Shown here piece after piece: positions 12,727 to 24,468 of a DNA stretch of 64,000 nucleotides (its first letter is position 1; each line of letters starts with the position of its first letter). The stretch lies in the NCBI RefSeq assembly GCF_048569485.1, contig NC_134355.1, positions 392,471,361-392,535,360 on the forward strand, read 5' to 3'. Under the pieces are notes generated by a model. That model saw only the letters and a list, made by a program, of their open reading frames with translations. It made no database searches and was not told where the DNA came from. Position numbers and translations under genes: made by a program. The stretch comes from Anomaloglossus baeobatrachus. Its lineage: Eukaryota > Chordata > Amphibia > Anura > Aromobatidae.

Positions 12727-14424
12727 GGATAGTAAGAGAGATAGATGAATGAAAGGTAACTGCATGCCTGCCAGTTCTGGAGGTCTACTGCTACAGGCAA
12801 CACACAACAAGGAGACACAATCAGCTTTAGTCTGGGAATCTTACTGCACTAAAACGAAGAGTACATCAAACATGAGTGGGAAAAACTGAGGTTGTGGTGG
12901 AAGAGAGAATAGACATGGTGTTGTGATGTTGTATTGACGTTGCAGACATACCTGTTTATTAAACAGATGGGTTGTCAGATCAAGACTAGTGGTGACATTC
13001 AAGGATGTTATCATGGGATTACATTTCTGGTAAATTTCTTCTGAACACTTAAGGAGCCACAATTATGGAGACAAGCACAGCCCTTAGGAAATCAAACATG
13101 AGTGGGAAATACCGAAGTCATGATGGAAGGGGGAAAAAGCATGGTGTTCGAGTTGTACATGGGGTAGGTGCTAATGTTCCTGAAAGCTCTACTGAACCAA
13201 CACCGGCTCGTTCCTATCCAAAAAGTACTGACAACTTCTGTTACTGGATGGGTTACTCGACTCCCTTTCTTCAGCAGCCACATAGCAGTACAACTTGTAA
13301 ATGAGGGCAAGAAAGAGCATGTACTACAGTGGATGGCAAGAGCTGCATCAAGTGGCCTCTCCTCCTCGTCCTCCACCTCAACATCCCACACAGTACAGTC
13401 CTCAGATATGGCACCCCAATTTCCCTTGTTTCCACCTGTGTCACAACTCTCCAACCGCCCAACTGACTACGGGAAACCACAGATGGGTGAGTCTGCAGAG
13501 CTGTTCACACATTGGACCTGTCCTTTGATGCCCATGTAATACAAATTTTAACAGACTCAAGAGGAAGAAGACATCTGCACCAGTAACCAAATGCTTTGTC
13601 AGTTGGATCTGGTGCCAGATGAGGTAGGGTCCAGACCTTCATCACCAGAAGTTAACTCCCAGGGATGGAGGTGATAATGATGAGACTCCGATTCCTGAGG
13701 TGTACTGTACTGTGCTGACAGGGCAGGAAGAAGAGGATGACTCTCAGGGCAAGGAGTGGGACAACAGAGAGGATGACTATGAGGTTCTGGAACAAACACC
13801 CCCTTACTACAGCTCTCATTCACCAATTGTTTTTTAAAGGTCTGCCGTCATCATTAGCAGTCTCTCACGACATTCCCCAAAATCAAACTTGAAAGACATA
13901 ATATGAGAAAATTAAATAAAGACAAAAGACATCCTCAAGTCTTGAAATCCCCAAGGCTTGCAGGACAAACCTATCAATTAACCACTTCCTCCATTGCTTC
14001 TGCCTCCTCACCTCCTCTAGAGCCTGCAATTGCACCCTCAACCTCTCCCTTAATGTGACCCGCATTCCAACAGTTCAGAGAGACTCCCCGCCACCTATGT
14101 ACTGCACAGCCTGGACTCACCACAATCAGGCAGTGTTTAAATTCAAATGCATTAGAGAATGCAGTCACACAGCGGTAGAGCTGTGTACAGCTAAGCAGGT
14201 AACGCTGTGTGGGATAATGATGCGAACCTCGTGGCGGCAACCTCACACATGTGTGTTGCATGGGTCACATCCTCAAACTAGTTGTATAGCAATTTCTATG
14301 CCACTATCCCGGCTTGGATGCTCTGCTGCAGAAGCTGTGTGCTGTGTTGCAGAATGCCGCCGCTCACACACCGCGGGTCCTCGACGCCCCATATCCGCTT
14401 TTTAAATGCAGAGGGACATGTGAC
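12727..14424 (+). other. Decayed coding-like DNA, unidentified
   Basis: Between 13065 and 13830 several plus-strand frames of moderate length have coding-like composition (one reads PQFPLFPPVSQL, another an acidic GQEEEDDSQGKEWDN), but no single frame persists and I recognise no family. A related sequence containing ATCAAACATGAGTGGGAAA occurs at about 12866 and 13089, so part is duplicated in tandem. It may be an old transposon or retropseudogene. The rest, up to 14424, shows nothing recognisable. Confidence 0.25.
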
Positions 14425-14596
14425 TAAAGGCCCTGTCACACTCAGAGATAAATCTGCGGCAGATCTGTGGTTGCAGTGAAATTGTGGACAATCAGTGCCA
14501 GGTTTGTGGCTGTGTACAAATGGAACAATATGTCCATGATTTCACTGCAACCACAGATCTGCCAAAGATTTATCTCTGTGTGTGACGGGGCCTTTA
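14425..14596. mobile_element. Small MITE, 172 bp
   Basis: Inverted termini TAAAGGCCCTGTCACACTCA and, complemented, TAAAGGCCCCGTCACACACA, both continuing into GAGATAAATCT. The two arms also share AGATCTGTGGTTGCAGTGAAAT. No coding sequence. Superfamily not assigned. Confidence 0.75.
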
Positions 14597-15051
14597 GGCA
14601 GCCAATGACACAAGCCCTTGTATCTGAACATTGTGGATGTTTTCTACTCCCTGATTGGCTGCCGGAGCACCCACACATAAATGTAAGAAAAAAAAAACAC
14701 AGTCCGTTGCTCCTCAGTAGAGTTGAGCGCGGTTCGCGGTTCGAGGTTCTCCAGTTCGCGGCTCGAGTGATTTTGGGGGCTGTTCTAGATCGAACTAGAA
14801 CTCGAGCTTTTTGCTAAAGCTCGATAGTTCTAGATACGTTTGAGAACGGTTCTAGCAGCAAAAAGCAGGGCTTTTTACAGCTACAGTGTGCAGGAGCCAT
14901 CACTGGCAGCCTGCCAGAAGCTGGTAACCAAGATAAACATCGGGTATCCAAGCAAAGCGCTTTGGTTAGTAACCCGATATTTATCCTAGTTACGTGCAGG
15001 AAGCCCACACTTCCCCGCTCAGCTCACTCCGCCCCCTCCTGCACGCGGCAT

Positions 15052-15052
<1 letters not shown>

Positions 15053-15090
<38 letters not shown>

Positions 15091-15100
15091 CACACTCACC
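15053..15100. repeat. (CA)n microsatellite
   Basis: About 14 CA units followed by three CACACT units, inside the hAT-like element. Confidence 0.95.
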
Positions 15101-15584
15101 TGTCCCCAGCCAAGCAGTCCACGACACTGACATCCTCAGCGCCACCCACTTCGCACTCCGCCGCCAGCACACATGGCTCCGCCCACCTGCACTCTGCACA
15201 CATGGTCCCGCTCGGCTTACCTGCGGTGATGAAGTCCTGACCTCAGCGCTGTCACTGTCCTCCATGGCCGCCGCTTGTCACATCACCTCCTCTCGCTTCC
15301 GACCCGAGACTGACTAGCGGTGACGTCACGGGCCGCTCGCGATACTTGGCTGTGAAGGCGGCGGTCATTGAACTCAGTGACAGGTGCTGTCAGCAGTGCA
15401 GGAGATCAGCGCAGGTAATGTAACTCGCTGACAGCAGCACTTGTCATCCCCTGCAGTGACCTGGGCTGACCCATTGATGTTAGCTCAGGTCACTGCACTG
15501 CTCTCCCAGCCAATGGGGAACATTCTGCTCTTCATTGACTGGGACAGTGTGGATCGTCATGGCAACCCCTTGGATTACACCAGA

Positions 15585-16185
15585 CCTGGATTTGTTTTTC
15601 TTTCTAATAAATTGGTTAAAGAGGGAATGTATTGGGGAGTGTTTTTTCAAATAAAAATGTGTTTGTCGTCTATTTTTTTTTATTACTGACTGGGCTGGTG
15701 ATGTCGGGTATCTGATAGATGCCTGACCTCACCAACCCCAGGGCTTGATGCCAGGTGACATTACACATCTGGTATTAACCCCATATATTACCCCGTTTGC
15801 CACCGCACCAGGGCACGGGATGAGCTGGGGCGAAGCAACAGGATTGGCACATCTAATGGATGCGCCACTTCTGGGGCGGCTGCGGCCTGCTATTTTTAGG
15901 CTGGGGAGAGTCCAATAACCATGGACCTCCCTAGTCTGAGAATATCAGACCCCAGCTGTCTGCTTTACCTTGGCTTGTGATCCAATTTTGGGGGGGACCC
16001 CTACGTGTTTTTTTTAATTATTTATTTATTTAAAATAACAGCATGGGGTGCCCTCAGTTTTGGATTACCAGCCAAGGTGAGGCTGCCAGCTGTGGTCTGC
16101 AGGCTGCAGCCGTCTGCTTTACCCTAGCTGGCTACAAAAATAGGGGGAACCCTACGTCATTTTTTTTTTTTCATTTTTTTGGCTA
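15585..16185 (+). repeat. Module B, copy 1
   Basis: A 0.6-kb module including GGGCTTGATG, TTACCCCGTTTGCCAC, GGGCACGGGATGAGCTGGGG and CTGCGGCCTGCTATTTTTAG. A second copy in the same orientation is at 17870-18490; a shorter piece is at 8180-8310. Confidence 0.85.
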
Positions 16186-16439
16186 AATACAAAGCTAAGC
16201 ACCCCTTAGTGCCACATGAAAGGCACCAAAGGGTGCAAAATTACAGAATGCAGGAGAGTGGGACATTATGTGTCTTTCTGCCATTATAACGACAGAAAAG
16301 ACTGATATGAAGTGCACAAGCACAAGAAAATCACCAGAGTGCTCTACGCTGTGAAAAGCAGTAGAAAATGGCACTGGAGTGAACATGTGACCGCCTCATG
16401 TAGGATGAAGCTATGGATCCTGGGTAAATTTATGTATTT

Positions 16440-16618
16440 TCCCTCCTTCAGTTTTTTTGCAGTACACAAAAAAAACGGAAGGCACACGGATGACAAACAG
16501 ATGACATACGGACCGTCTACGGAACGGAAACGGATGCCACACGGATGCACCCGTGAAAAAAAATGGACTGTTTTTTGCAGACCGCAAAAATGGATCGGTT
16601 GTGTTAATGTAGCCTTAT
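16440..16618. mobile_element. MITE fragment
   Basis: Alternating words such as ACGGATGCCACACGGATG and CGCAAAAATGGATCGG, ending GTGTTAATGTAGCCTTA, look like the subterminal and right end of a short TIR element. The left terminus is not clear. Confidence 0.4.
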
Positions 16619-16978
16619 ACTGATCTGCCGTTTATAAACAGCAGGCAGAAATAAGTGAATAACGCCCCCCAGCGTCAGAAAATCTCCGGGGTTTCAGGGC
16701 TAGCTGAGACCCTGGAGATCATGATTCAGGACGGTTTTTCCGGTCCCCGCTCACGTGATCACAGGTATACACCGTACACCGATGATCACGTTACAGTAAA
16801 TGACAGCGCCGGTAAAAAATTATTTATCTCCCATCTGGCATGAACAAACATGATAAATCTCCTCCCCGGTCCCCTCCGGTCCCCCGGTGTCGCCAAAGTG
16901 CCCCCCCTGATGCCCTTCCAGAAATCTAAGATGGCCGCGCGCACAGCAGCGCGCCGGCCGCATTCACCCTACTCCTCT

Positions 16979-17019
16979 GATTTCTGTCGCATGTGCCATG
17001 ACACATGCGACAGAAAACT
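16979..17019. repeat. Short near-perfect hairpin
   Basis: TTTCTGTCGCATGTG faces CACATGCGACAGAAA with an 8-base centre. Confidence 0.85.
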
Positions 17020-17212
17020 CCTCCCCAGGCCCTGCCAGGTCACCCCCTATAACCCCACCGGTGTTCCCCGGTGTCCCACGGTACCTGTGCAGCGTTGATC
17101 CCCCCACGGCCCTCTCCTTCACTATAGACGCTGCCGCATGCACAGAGCGGCTGTCAGCTCAGCTTCCTGTGTTCAGACACAGTGAGTGGTGGTTATGCAT
17201 CTGTAAGCTAAA

Positions 17213-17437
17213 TGGGCGGCACGGTGGCTCAGTGGTTAGCACTGCAGTCTTGCAGCGCTGAGGTCCTGGGTTCAATTCTCACCAAGGACACCATCTGCAA
17301 GGAGTTTGTATGTTCTCCCCGTGTTTGCGTGGGTTTCCTCTGGGTACTCCGGTTTCCTCCCACACTCCAAAGACATACAGCGCTATGGAATTAAAAACGC
17401 TACATAAATGAATAAATTATTATTATTACTCATTATG
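17213..17437 (+). mobile_element. tRNA-derived SINE, copy 1
   Basis: The head GGCGGCACGGTGGCTCAGTG contains an A-box-like TGGCTCAGTGG and, about 35 bp later, a B-box-like GGTTCAATTCTC, as in RNA polymerase III promoters. A body with CTCCCCGTGTTTGCGTGGG and an AT-rich tail with ATTATT repeats follow. Two further copies (40986-41990, split, and 56960-57220) have the same order. It is inserted inside the 6.1-kb hAT-like element. Confidence 0.87.
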
Positions 17438-17869
17438 AGGTAAGGAACATAATTGATCAGGAGAGCTATATACTACATTTCCAAATGGAGGGATTTGCTT
17501 TTATAGTTTCCCTGCTGAACGACTACCAAACATGAGAGTCCGTTATACGCCACAAGAAAACACATCTAAATAGCGAGCTCTGTTGTTAAGTATTCATTCA
17601 GCTGGATAACTGGACTTAAACTGGTATTCCATCTCCAAGATCCTATCCCCAATATATAGTAGGTGGAATAGCAATAATATCAGCAAATACCAATATTTGG
17701 AAATGTAGAATAGTTCTCCTGATTAGGCATGCCCTTACCTCATGAGCAGGGCATTGCAGCTTTGGTAGCAACCATTACGACATGGACTCTGCTGCTGTGG
17801 ACCCGGGGAGAGTGAGTGCAGATTCATTGCACCCACACTCCTAACATGAAGGGTCTGCACTCTTAGAAA

Positions 17870-18490
17870 ATGGGGGATACGTTTTTTTTTTTCTTACAAT
17901 AAATTGGTGAAAGAGGAAATGTTTTGGGGACTGTTTTTTCAAATAAATTTCTTTTGTCGATTTTTTTTTTGTTAGTACTGACAGTTTATGATGTTGGGTA
18001 TCTAATAGACGCCATGACATCACAAACTGCTGGGCTTGATCTCAGGTGACTTTACAGCTAGTATCAACCCGATTTATTACCCCGTTTGCCACTGCACCAG
18101 GGCACGGGATGAGCTGGGGTGAAGCGCCAGGATTGGCGCATCTAGTGGATGCGCCACGTCTGGGGTGCCTGCGGCCTGCTATTTTTAGGCTGTGAAGGCC
18201 CAATAACTATGGACCTTCCCACCCTGAGAATACCAGACCACAGCTGTCCGCTTTGCCTTGGCTGGTGATCCAATTTGGGGGGGGACCCTACTTTTTTTGT
18301 GTAATTATTAATATTTATAAAATAATTATAAAAAAGAGCCTGGGGGGACCTCCACATTGGATCCCCAACCACGGTAAAGCTGCCAGTTGTGGTTTTCAGG
18401 CTACAGCCGTCTGCTTTACCCTAGCTGGCTATCAAAAATGGGGGGACCCAACGTCATTTTTTTTTTAACTATTTTTTAAATAGAAAAAAT
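17870..18490 (+). repeat. Module B, copy 2
   Basis: Direct repeat of 15585-16185 with numerous substitutions, sharing GGGCACGGGATGAGCTGGGG and the same flanking order. The two copies differ enough that the duplication is not recent. Confidence 0.85.
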
Positions 18491-18920
18491 GAATGGGCTT
18501 CCTTGTATTTTGATTGCCAACCAAGGTAACGGCAGGCAGATGGGGGTGGCAACCCATAGCTGTCTGCTTTATCTGCGCTGAGAATCAAAAATACCGCGGA
18601 GCGCTACGTCTTTTTTTTAAAGATTTATTTTTACAGCACTGTGATGTCCAGCAATCAAAATACAGGGAAGCCCATTTTGTTTTTAGTTATTTAAATAAAT
18701 AATTAAAAAAATATATATGGGCTCCCGCTGCATTTTTTGTATTGCTAGCTAAGGGTAATCCAAGCAGCTACTGGCTGCTAACCCCCACTGCTTGGTGTTA
18801 CCTTCACTGGCAATGGAAAATCCAGGGAAGCATTTTTTATTTTTTTTGCCAAAAAACTACAAAAAAAGGACGTGAGCTTCGCCTTATTTTTGTATGCTAG
18901 CCAGGTATAGCAGGCAGGTG

Positions 18921-19800
18921 CTGGAAGAGTTGGATACAGCGCCAGAAGATGGCGCTTCTATGACAGTGCCATTTTCTGAGGCAACTGCAGACTGCAATTC
19001 GCAGCAGTGGGGCCCAGAAAGCTCAGGCCAACCTGTGCTGCGGATTCCAATCCCCAGCTGCCTAGTTGTACCTGGCTGGACACAAAAATGGGGCGAAGCC
19101 TACGTCATTTGTTTTCTAATTATTTCATGAAATTCATGAAATAATAAAAAAAGGGCTTCCCTTTATTTTTGGTTCCCAGCCGGGTACAAATAGGCAACTG
19201 GGGGTTGGGGGCAGCCGTACCTGCCTGCTGTACCTGGCTAGCATACAAAAATATGGCGAAGCCCACATAATTTTTTCAGGGGGCAAAAAACTTCTGCATA
19301 CAGTCCTGGATGGAGTATGCTGAGCCTTGTAGTTCTGCAGCTGCTGTCTGTCTGTATGGAGAAGAGCAGACAGCAGCTGCAGAACTACAAGGCTCAGCAT
19401 ACTCCATCCAGGACTATATGCAGAAGTTTTTTGCACACCAAAAAAATGACGTGGGCTTTGCCATATTTTTATATGCTAGCCAGGTACAGCAGGCAGCCAC
19501 GGGCTGCCTCCAACCCCCATTTGCCTATTTGTACCTGGCTGGGAACCAAAAATATAGGGAAGCCCGTTTTTTTTAATTATTTCACTTATTTCATGAAATA
19601 ATTAAAAAACAAATGACGTGGGCTTCGCCCCATTTTTGTGTCCAGCCAGGTACAACTAGGCAGCTGGGGATTGGAATCCGCAGCACAGGTTAGCCCGAGG
19701 TTTCTGGGCGCCTCTGCTGCGAATTGCAGTCCGCAGCCGCCCCAGAAAATGGCGCATTCATAGAAGCGCCATCATCTGGCGCTGAATCCAACTCTTCCAA
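18921..19800. repeat. Long inverted repeat, arms about 430 bp
   Basis: The left arm (about 18923-19361) begins GGAAGAGTTGGAT and contains GCGCCAGAAGATGGCGC, CTAGCATACAAAAATATGGC and GCTGAGCCTTGTAGTTCTGC. The right arm (about 19367-19799) carries the complements in reverse order and ends ATCCAACTCTTCC. Only about a dozen bases separate the arms. The arms are versions of cassette A, found singly at 11090-11480. Confidence 0.93.
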
Positions 19801-20100
19801 CAGCCCTGAAGCCGGGTGGCTTGTTGGGTAATAATGAGTTAATACTAGCTTTGTTTTACTAGCTAGTATTAAGCCAGAGATTCTTAATGTCAGGCACGTT
19901 TGACCCTGCCATTAAGAATCTCCAATAAAGGGTTAAAAAAAAGACATCACACAGAGAAAAAATACTTTAATAGAAATAAATTCACAGACACATTAGAGAC
20001 ACCATCTTTATTACCCCCTGTCAGCCCTCCACGATCCATGGTCTTCTGTCTTTCTCGCTCAACAAATGCAGCTCTGCTCCATCACTGCTGCATGGGGTAA

Positions 20101-20155
20101 AACGCTGCTTCCCGTGCAGCCTTCACTCCGTGAAGGCTGCACGAGAAGCAGCGTG
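20101..20155. repeat. Hairpin within hAT-like element
   Basis: CGCTGCTTCCCGTGCAGCCT faces its near complement ending at 20154 (AGGCTGCACGAGAAGCAGCG) around CACTCCGTGA. Confidence 0.85.
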
Positions 20156-20840
20156 CAGCCTTCACTCCGTGAGTGATCAGTGCTGCTGGCTGTTAGCGGT
20201 AACAGCGGTAACGCTGCCAGACGCGTTACCATAGCAGCGGTGCTCCGATCATGTAATTCCCGGAGCCGCGGTTAGCGGTGATGTCACCGCTAACTGCGTT
20301 GCTATGGCAACGGTGATCTCCTTTAATGACCGGCTGTGTCAGCCGGTCCCTAACGGAACGGGGAGTCGACCGTGTGCTAGAGCATGTCGCCGGTACACGG
20401 CAATACACAAATGTGCACCGTGTACCGGAGAGTGCAATGACAGGTCCTACATGACGCGTCATAGTCATGTGACCAGTCTGTAGCCAATGAGATAACAGGC
20501 ACGTGACTGGTCACATGGCTATTTTGACGTCACGATAGGTCCTGCATCACTGCTGGCAGTGCTGGTCACCGGGAGGATTCAGCGATCATCGGATGGAATA
20601 GCGGCAGGAGACAGAGTGCAGGAGGGATCGCGGGGACCGGTAAGTGTTATGGCAATGTTTATTAACTGTATGTGTACATTTATAATGCATTTTTATGTGT
20701 TTGTGATTGCCTCCCATTATATCCTATTGGTTCGAGTTCGGTTCGTCGAACGTTCGCCGAACTGAACTCGAACGAGACCTCCGTTCGACGAACCGAACTC
20801 GAGCCGAACCACGGTCGGTTCGCTCATCTCTACTCCTCAG

Positions 20841-21462
20841 ATCTCTCTCCACCCCCTCCCCTCATCAAACACGTCCTCCGTCATCATACAGTCTCACTAT
20901 CCTAGCCAAAGTGATAATAAAGTAGAAGAAAAGCATTAGTGCAACTGCGAACAGTTAAAGAACAAAGGCAATCTTTACCAATTTTCGAGAAAAGAGCTCG
21001 GTCATCCGAACATGAATCTGAATGGGCAAGGCTTGTGCCGAATTTGAATTTGGTGAACATTTTTCAAACAAGTTCACTCATCCCTTCCAGTAATAGTTGA
21101 TTGCTTGGTGCCGAACCCCAAGGATCTGATATTGATGACCTATTCTAGTTCTAGAAAAATCCTTTAAGTGGCTCCTCCACTCCTGCTGTGGGCCTTTTCA
21201 TGCTCTAAGCACCCTGGTTAGAAAAATATGAGGTTATTTGTTTTTCTTTAATTAGTTTCTTAATTATTTGACATTTACTTCCCTGCCAGCTTGCAGGCTC
21301 AGAGCTTCAGGACAAAGTGGGAGTGTGAAATGAATGTTGGAATCGGAGACTATGATGCAAATGTGCATTACAATACTATGTCAATTTCAAACCATTTTTA
21401 TATCTGATACTTCAAAGGGTTCTCCCTTTGAACACCATATATCACTTTTTTACTGGAAAGCA
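20841..21462. other. Flanking DNA with dispersed-repeat scraps
   Basis: No gene. GTTCACTCATCCC near 21080 looks like a weathered copy of the hAT-like terminus, and the stretch near 21110-21150 (GGTGCCGAACCCC...GATCTGATATTGATGACC) is a repeat-like phrase I cannot name. Confidence 0.4.
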
Positions 21463-21640
21463 GTAGCGTATCTAGCGGGGGGGCAGAGGGGGCGGTTGCC
21501 CTGGGCCCCATGCTCAGAGGGGGCCCACTAGCAGCTTACGACCTGTCAGTGCTGCTGGAGAAGAGCAGAAATTCTTGCCCGGGTGACAAAAATACATGCT
21601 AGTGGTGCAGCAAGGAACTGCGATGATGTCGTGCCCATGT
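21463..21640 (+). mobile_element. hAT-like terminus with GGGCCC-rich start
   Basis: CAGTAGCGTATCTAGC at 21462-21477 followed by G-rich and GGGCCC words resembles elements that begin CAGTGGCGTAGCTA. A related GGGCCCC-rich start is at about 21829 (GCTAGCTCCAGG). A possible matching right end is at 37345-37413. Confidence 0.4.
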
Positions 21641-21924
21641 GACCGAGTTGGCGGAGCCACAGTTGCCGGTCAGAAACCAAACATCAAGAGACACTGATTT
21701 CTGAAGGAGATGCAGGGTGAGTGGCCTTTGAGGGCTGCAGACTGTGACAGAATGGTGTGAGGGGTGCAGGGTGTTTGATAGAGGGGTAAGTTGGGGTACA
21801 GACTGTGTGACATATAGGGATGCAGGCAGGGCTAGCTCCAGGATTTTGTGGGCCCCAGGCAAAAGAGTCTCAGTGGGCCCCATCCTCACGTAGGGACACA
21901 CATACGCAGATACATACACATACA

Positions 21925-22390
21925 GGCATCTCTGCTCGGCGCAGCTCTGCTCTGTGCGGGGCTGTTCTGTGTTGGTCTGCTCAGAACGGGGCTGCTCTGT
22001 GCGGGACTGTTCTGCTTGCCGCAGCTCTGATCTGTGCAAAGCGGCTCTGCTCTGTGCGGATCTGTTCTGCACGCCGCGGTTCTGCTCTGTGCGTGGCTGG
22101 ATGGCACGTCTCTGCTCTGTGCGGGGCAGCTTTGCTCTGTGCGGGGCTGTTCTGCTTGGTGCAGCTCTGATCTGTCCAGAGTAGCTCTGCTCTGTGCAGC
22201 TCTGTTTTGCACGCTGCGGTTCCACTCTGTGCGTGGCTGCTCGGCGCGGCACGTCTCTGCTCTGTGAGAAGTGGCTCTGCTCTGTGTGGGGCTGTTCTGC
22301 TCGCCGAGGTTCTGCTCTGTGCGTGGCTGCAAGGCATGGCTCTGCTCTGTGCAGCTCGACGCGGCTCTGCTCTGCGCGGCTCTGCTCCGT
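21925..22390. repeat. Degenerate minisatellite (TCTGCTCTGTGCGG)
   Basis: Imperfect units of roughly 25-30 bp around CTCTGCTCTGTGCGGGGCTG repeat about fifteen times. The minus-strand frames full of RAEQ are translations of this array. Confidence 0.85.
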
Positions 22391-22597
22391 GTGGCGGGTG
22401 GTAAGGTATCGGCCATTCTAAAGATGTCGGTGGTGAGGGCTTCTTCGAATAATGGCACCTAGAGTCAGGTCGTGCGCAGATGGAGCTCTGAGCTCAAGCT
22501 CTCATCTGCACACGGCGGACTCTGGTCGCCATTATTTGAAGAAGCCCTCACCACCGATATCTTTAGAATGGCCGGTGCCTTACTGCCTGCCGCACAC
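22391..22597. repeat. Hairpin, arms about 65 bp
   Basis: GGTAAGGTATCGGCCATTCT near 22400 and GAGGGCTTCTTCGAATAATG near 22434 are mirrored on the other strand at 22531-22590. An inner hairpin (GTGCGCAGATG / CATCTGCACAC) fills the centre. It joins the minisatellite to the next repeat block. Confidence 0.85.
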
Positions 22598-22744
22598 AGC
22601 CGTGCCGGACAGAGCAGAGCCGAGCAGCCCAGCACAGAGCAGCTCTGCAGTGAGTATCTAGGCCTCCCTCTGCACCACTCCCAACATTGCCGTACTCCAC
22701 TACCACCCCTGCCTCCTGTAACCCCTGCTCCTCTGCCAGCCTCC

Positions 22745-22862
22745 CTCCCTGGTAAGACACCACCGGATTATAATACGGACCCCATATTTTTATTTATGTT
22801 TTTTACTCCAAATTTGGGATGTGTCTTATAATCTGGTGCGTCTTATAAAATGAAAAATACGT
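22745..22862 (-). mobile_element. Fragment of ACCGTATTTTTCGG-type element
   Basis: GGTGCGTCTTATAAAATGAA followed by AAATACG matches the right end of the complete TIR element at 47351-48825. Only one end is present here. Confidence 0.55.
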
Positions 22863-23099
22863 TATTTAAAGAGAAATTAAGGAAACTACATATAAACAGA
22901 CAAAAATCTATACACAGTCATACACACTGACACACATAGATACACATCATACATGCACACCCAGACACATTAGAGATATTATTATTATGGGGAAGCCGGC
23001 AACAGCCTCACTCCCCTCCCCCACTTGTCGCCATCCACCTCCTCCTGGGCATGTGGCTGTGCAGGCTGCACTGCGTGATGGTTGTTACTAACAGACATG

Positions 23100-23260
23100 G
23101 CCCAGCACAGTGCACATAGACTGCTGTATATACATCACAGGAAGAGCTAGGGCTACAGTATATACATCACAGGAAGGGCTGGGGGATACAGTATATAAAT
23201 GACAGGAGAGACTGGGGTCATAGACATTACGGGGGGGGAAACATGTTACTGAGGTGCATA
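23100..23260. repeat. Short tandem units flanking LTR element
   Basis: TACAGTATATACATCACAGG-like units of about 36 bp occur three times before the LTR insertion. After the insertion the host sequence goes on with GGGGGGCATA(G/T)A-(C/G)ATTACTGGGG units (27249-27345). Confidence 0.6.
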
Positions 23261-24468
23261 TGTCGCGGGCGGAGGAGGGGACGCCGCGCTCTCCCACTGC
23301 TCAGGTCCGGCTGCCGCTGCTACCGCGGCCTGCTGCTGCTCGGTGGCTCGAGCGATGGGCCGGATCCCGGGGACTATAGCGGCGCTCCTCGCCCGTGAGT
23401 GAAAGGGGTTTGGTTGTGGGGATTGTTTATTGTCCATGACGCCACCCACGGTTGTGGTGATTGAGTGTACACCACCGCTGCTCTGGCTGGGGATCCCGGG
23501 AGTGATGGTATGGAGCAGCCAGTTGTTGTGTCGCCCCTCCGTGGGTAGCGGTTGGTGATCCTGGGGCCCAGTGATGGAGTTGGGATGGTTATGGGGCCTG
23601 TGGAGGTGCAGGGGCGCAGGGGCAGCGCTGTGCCGCACGGCACGGAGGTACTCACTCAGCCAGTAAACACGACACAGTTCTCGGTAAACAAACGGCTGGT
23701 TGGACGGGTCCCTCGGACGGTTACGGTGCTGATTTCCCCTGCAGTTGACGGTGACGGTCTCTTCCCTGCACCTATGTGTAGTTGTTTGGTAGCGATGGGT
23801 TCCCACCGGTAACCCGCTCCCCAGCTTGGGTATGAGCCGGAGGAGCTCCACTCTTGCCCGCAGGCGCTGGCCCTGGGAAACTGGTGCCTTGGCGGTGGCG
23901 GTGTCTCCCCTTAATGGTCGGACTGTTGCCTTCAAACGGGACTTGGTTGTTGGGAGACAGTCGTCCCCTTCACTGACGGATTTGGCAAATTATGGCGACT
24001 CCTAGCCTTGCCGGGATCCGGAAGGCCCCTGCCCTGGTGCTGACTGTTCTTCGTATACCGCTCCGGTACCGCCGGGTCACCACCCGTCCACGGTCCTTTC
24101 GGCAACCTCCGAGCAATCTCTCCTGCAGACGGTCACCGCCGTCTGCCAACCTTGCTGTCTCAGTCCGGGGCACACACCCGGACTAACTTCAGGCTTCTTG
24201 CTGTCACTACTCCTACTTTCCTCCTTTACCACTTCACTTCACTTCCTTTCACTTTCACTGCCCTAGCTGGACTCCTGGTTTTCCCGCCTCCAGAGCTGTG
24301 AACTCCTCGGTGGGCGGAGCCAACCGCCTGGCCCACCCCCTGGTGTGAACACCAGCCCCTAGAGGAAGGCAACAAGGATTTTAGTTTTGACTTTGTGTGT
24401 ACCTGCAGGGAATGTGGGGTGCATGTGGTGTTGTGACCTGTGACCCCTGGCTTGCCCAGGGCGTCACA
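23261..24468 (-). repeat. 3' LTR of the 23261-27248 element
   Basis: 1208 bp, starting TGTGACGCCCTGG and ending CGCCCGCGACA on the minus strand. AATAAA appears in that orientation near 23430 and may mark the R region. Confidence 0.9.

Larger units (their letters stand above)
14718..20832. mobile_element. Large hAT-like non-autonomous element, 6.1 kb
   Basis: Left end TAGAGTTGAGCG and right end complement TAGAGATGAGCG are flanked by a perfect 8-bp duplication CTCCTCAG (14710-14717, 20833-20840), which is the hAT target-site length. Subterminal DNA on both sides is rich in GTTCG / CGAAC words. There is no transposase frame; the interior is a patchwork of a (CA)n tract, two direct copies of a 0.6-kb module, a MITE fragment, a SINE and a long inverted repeat. 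It must have depended on a transposase supplied elsewhere. Its size is unusual for a non-autonomous hAT. Confidence 0.82.

Noticed and set aside
17213-17300. A tRNA gene
   Set aside because: A- and B-box-like words are present, but the sequence does not fold as a tRNA and recurs as a SINE with body and tail.
21599-22458. Long minus-strand frames rich in RAEQ and SHRAEP, 190-217 aa
   Set aside because: They follow the degenerate TCTGCTCTGTGCGG minisatellite, occur in several frames at once, and lack any domain.
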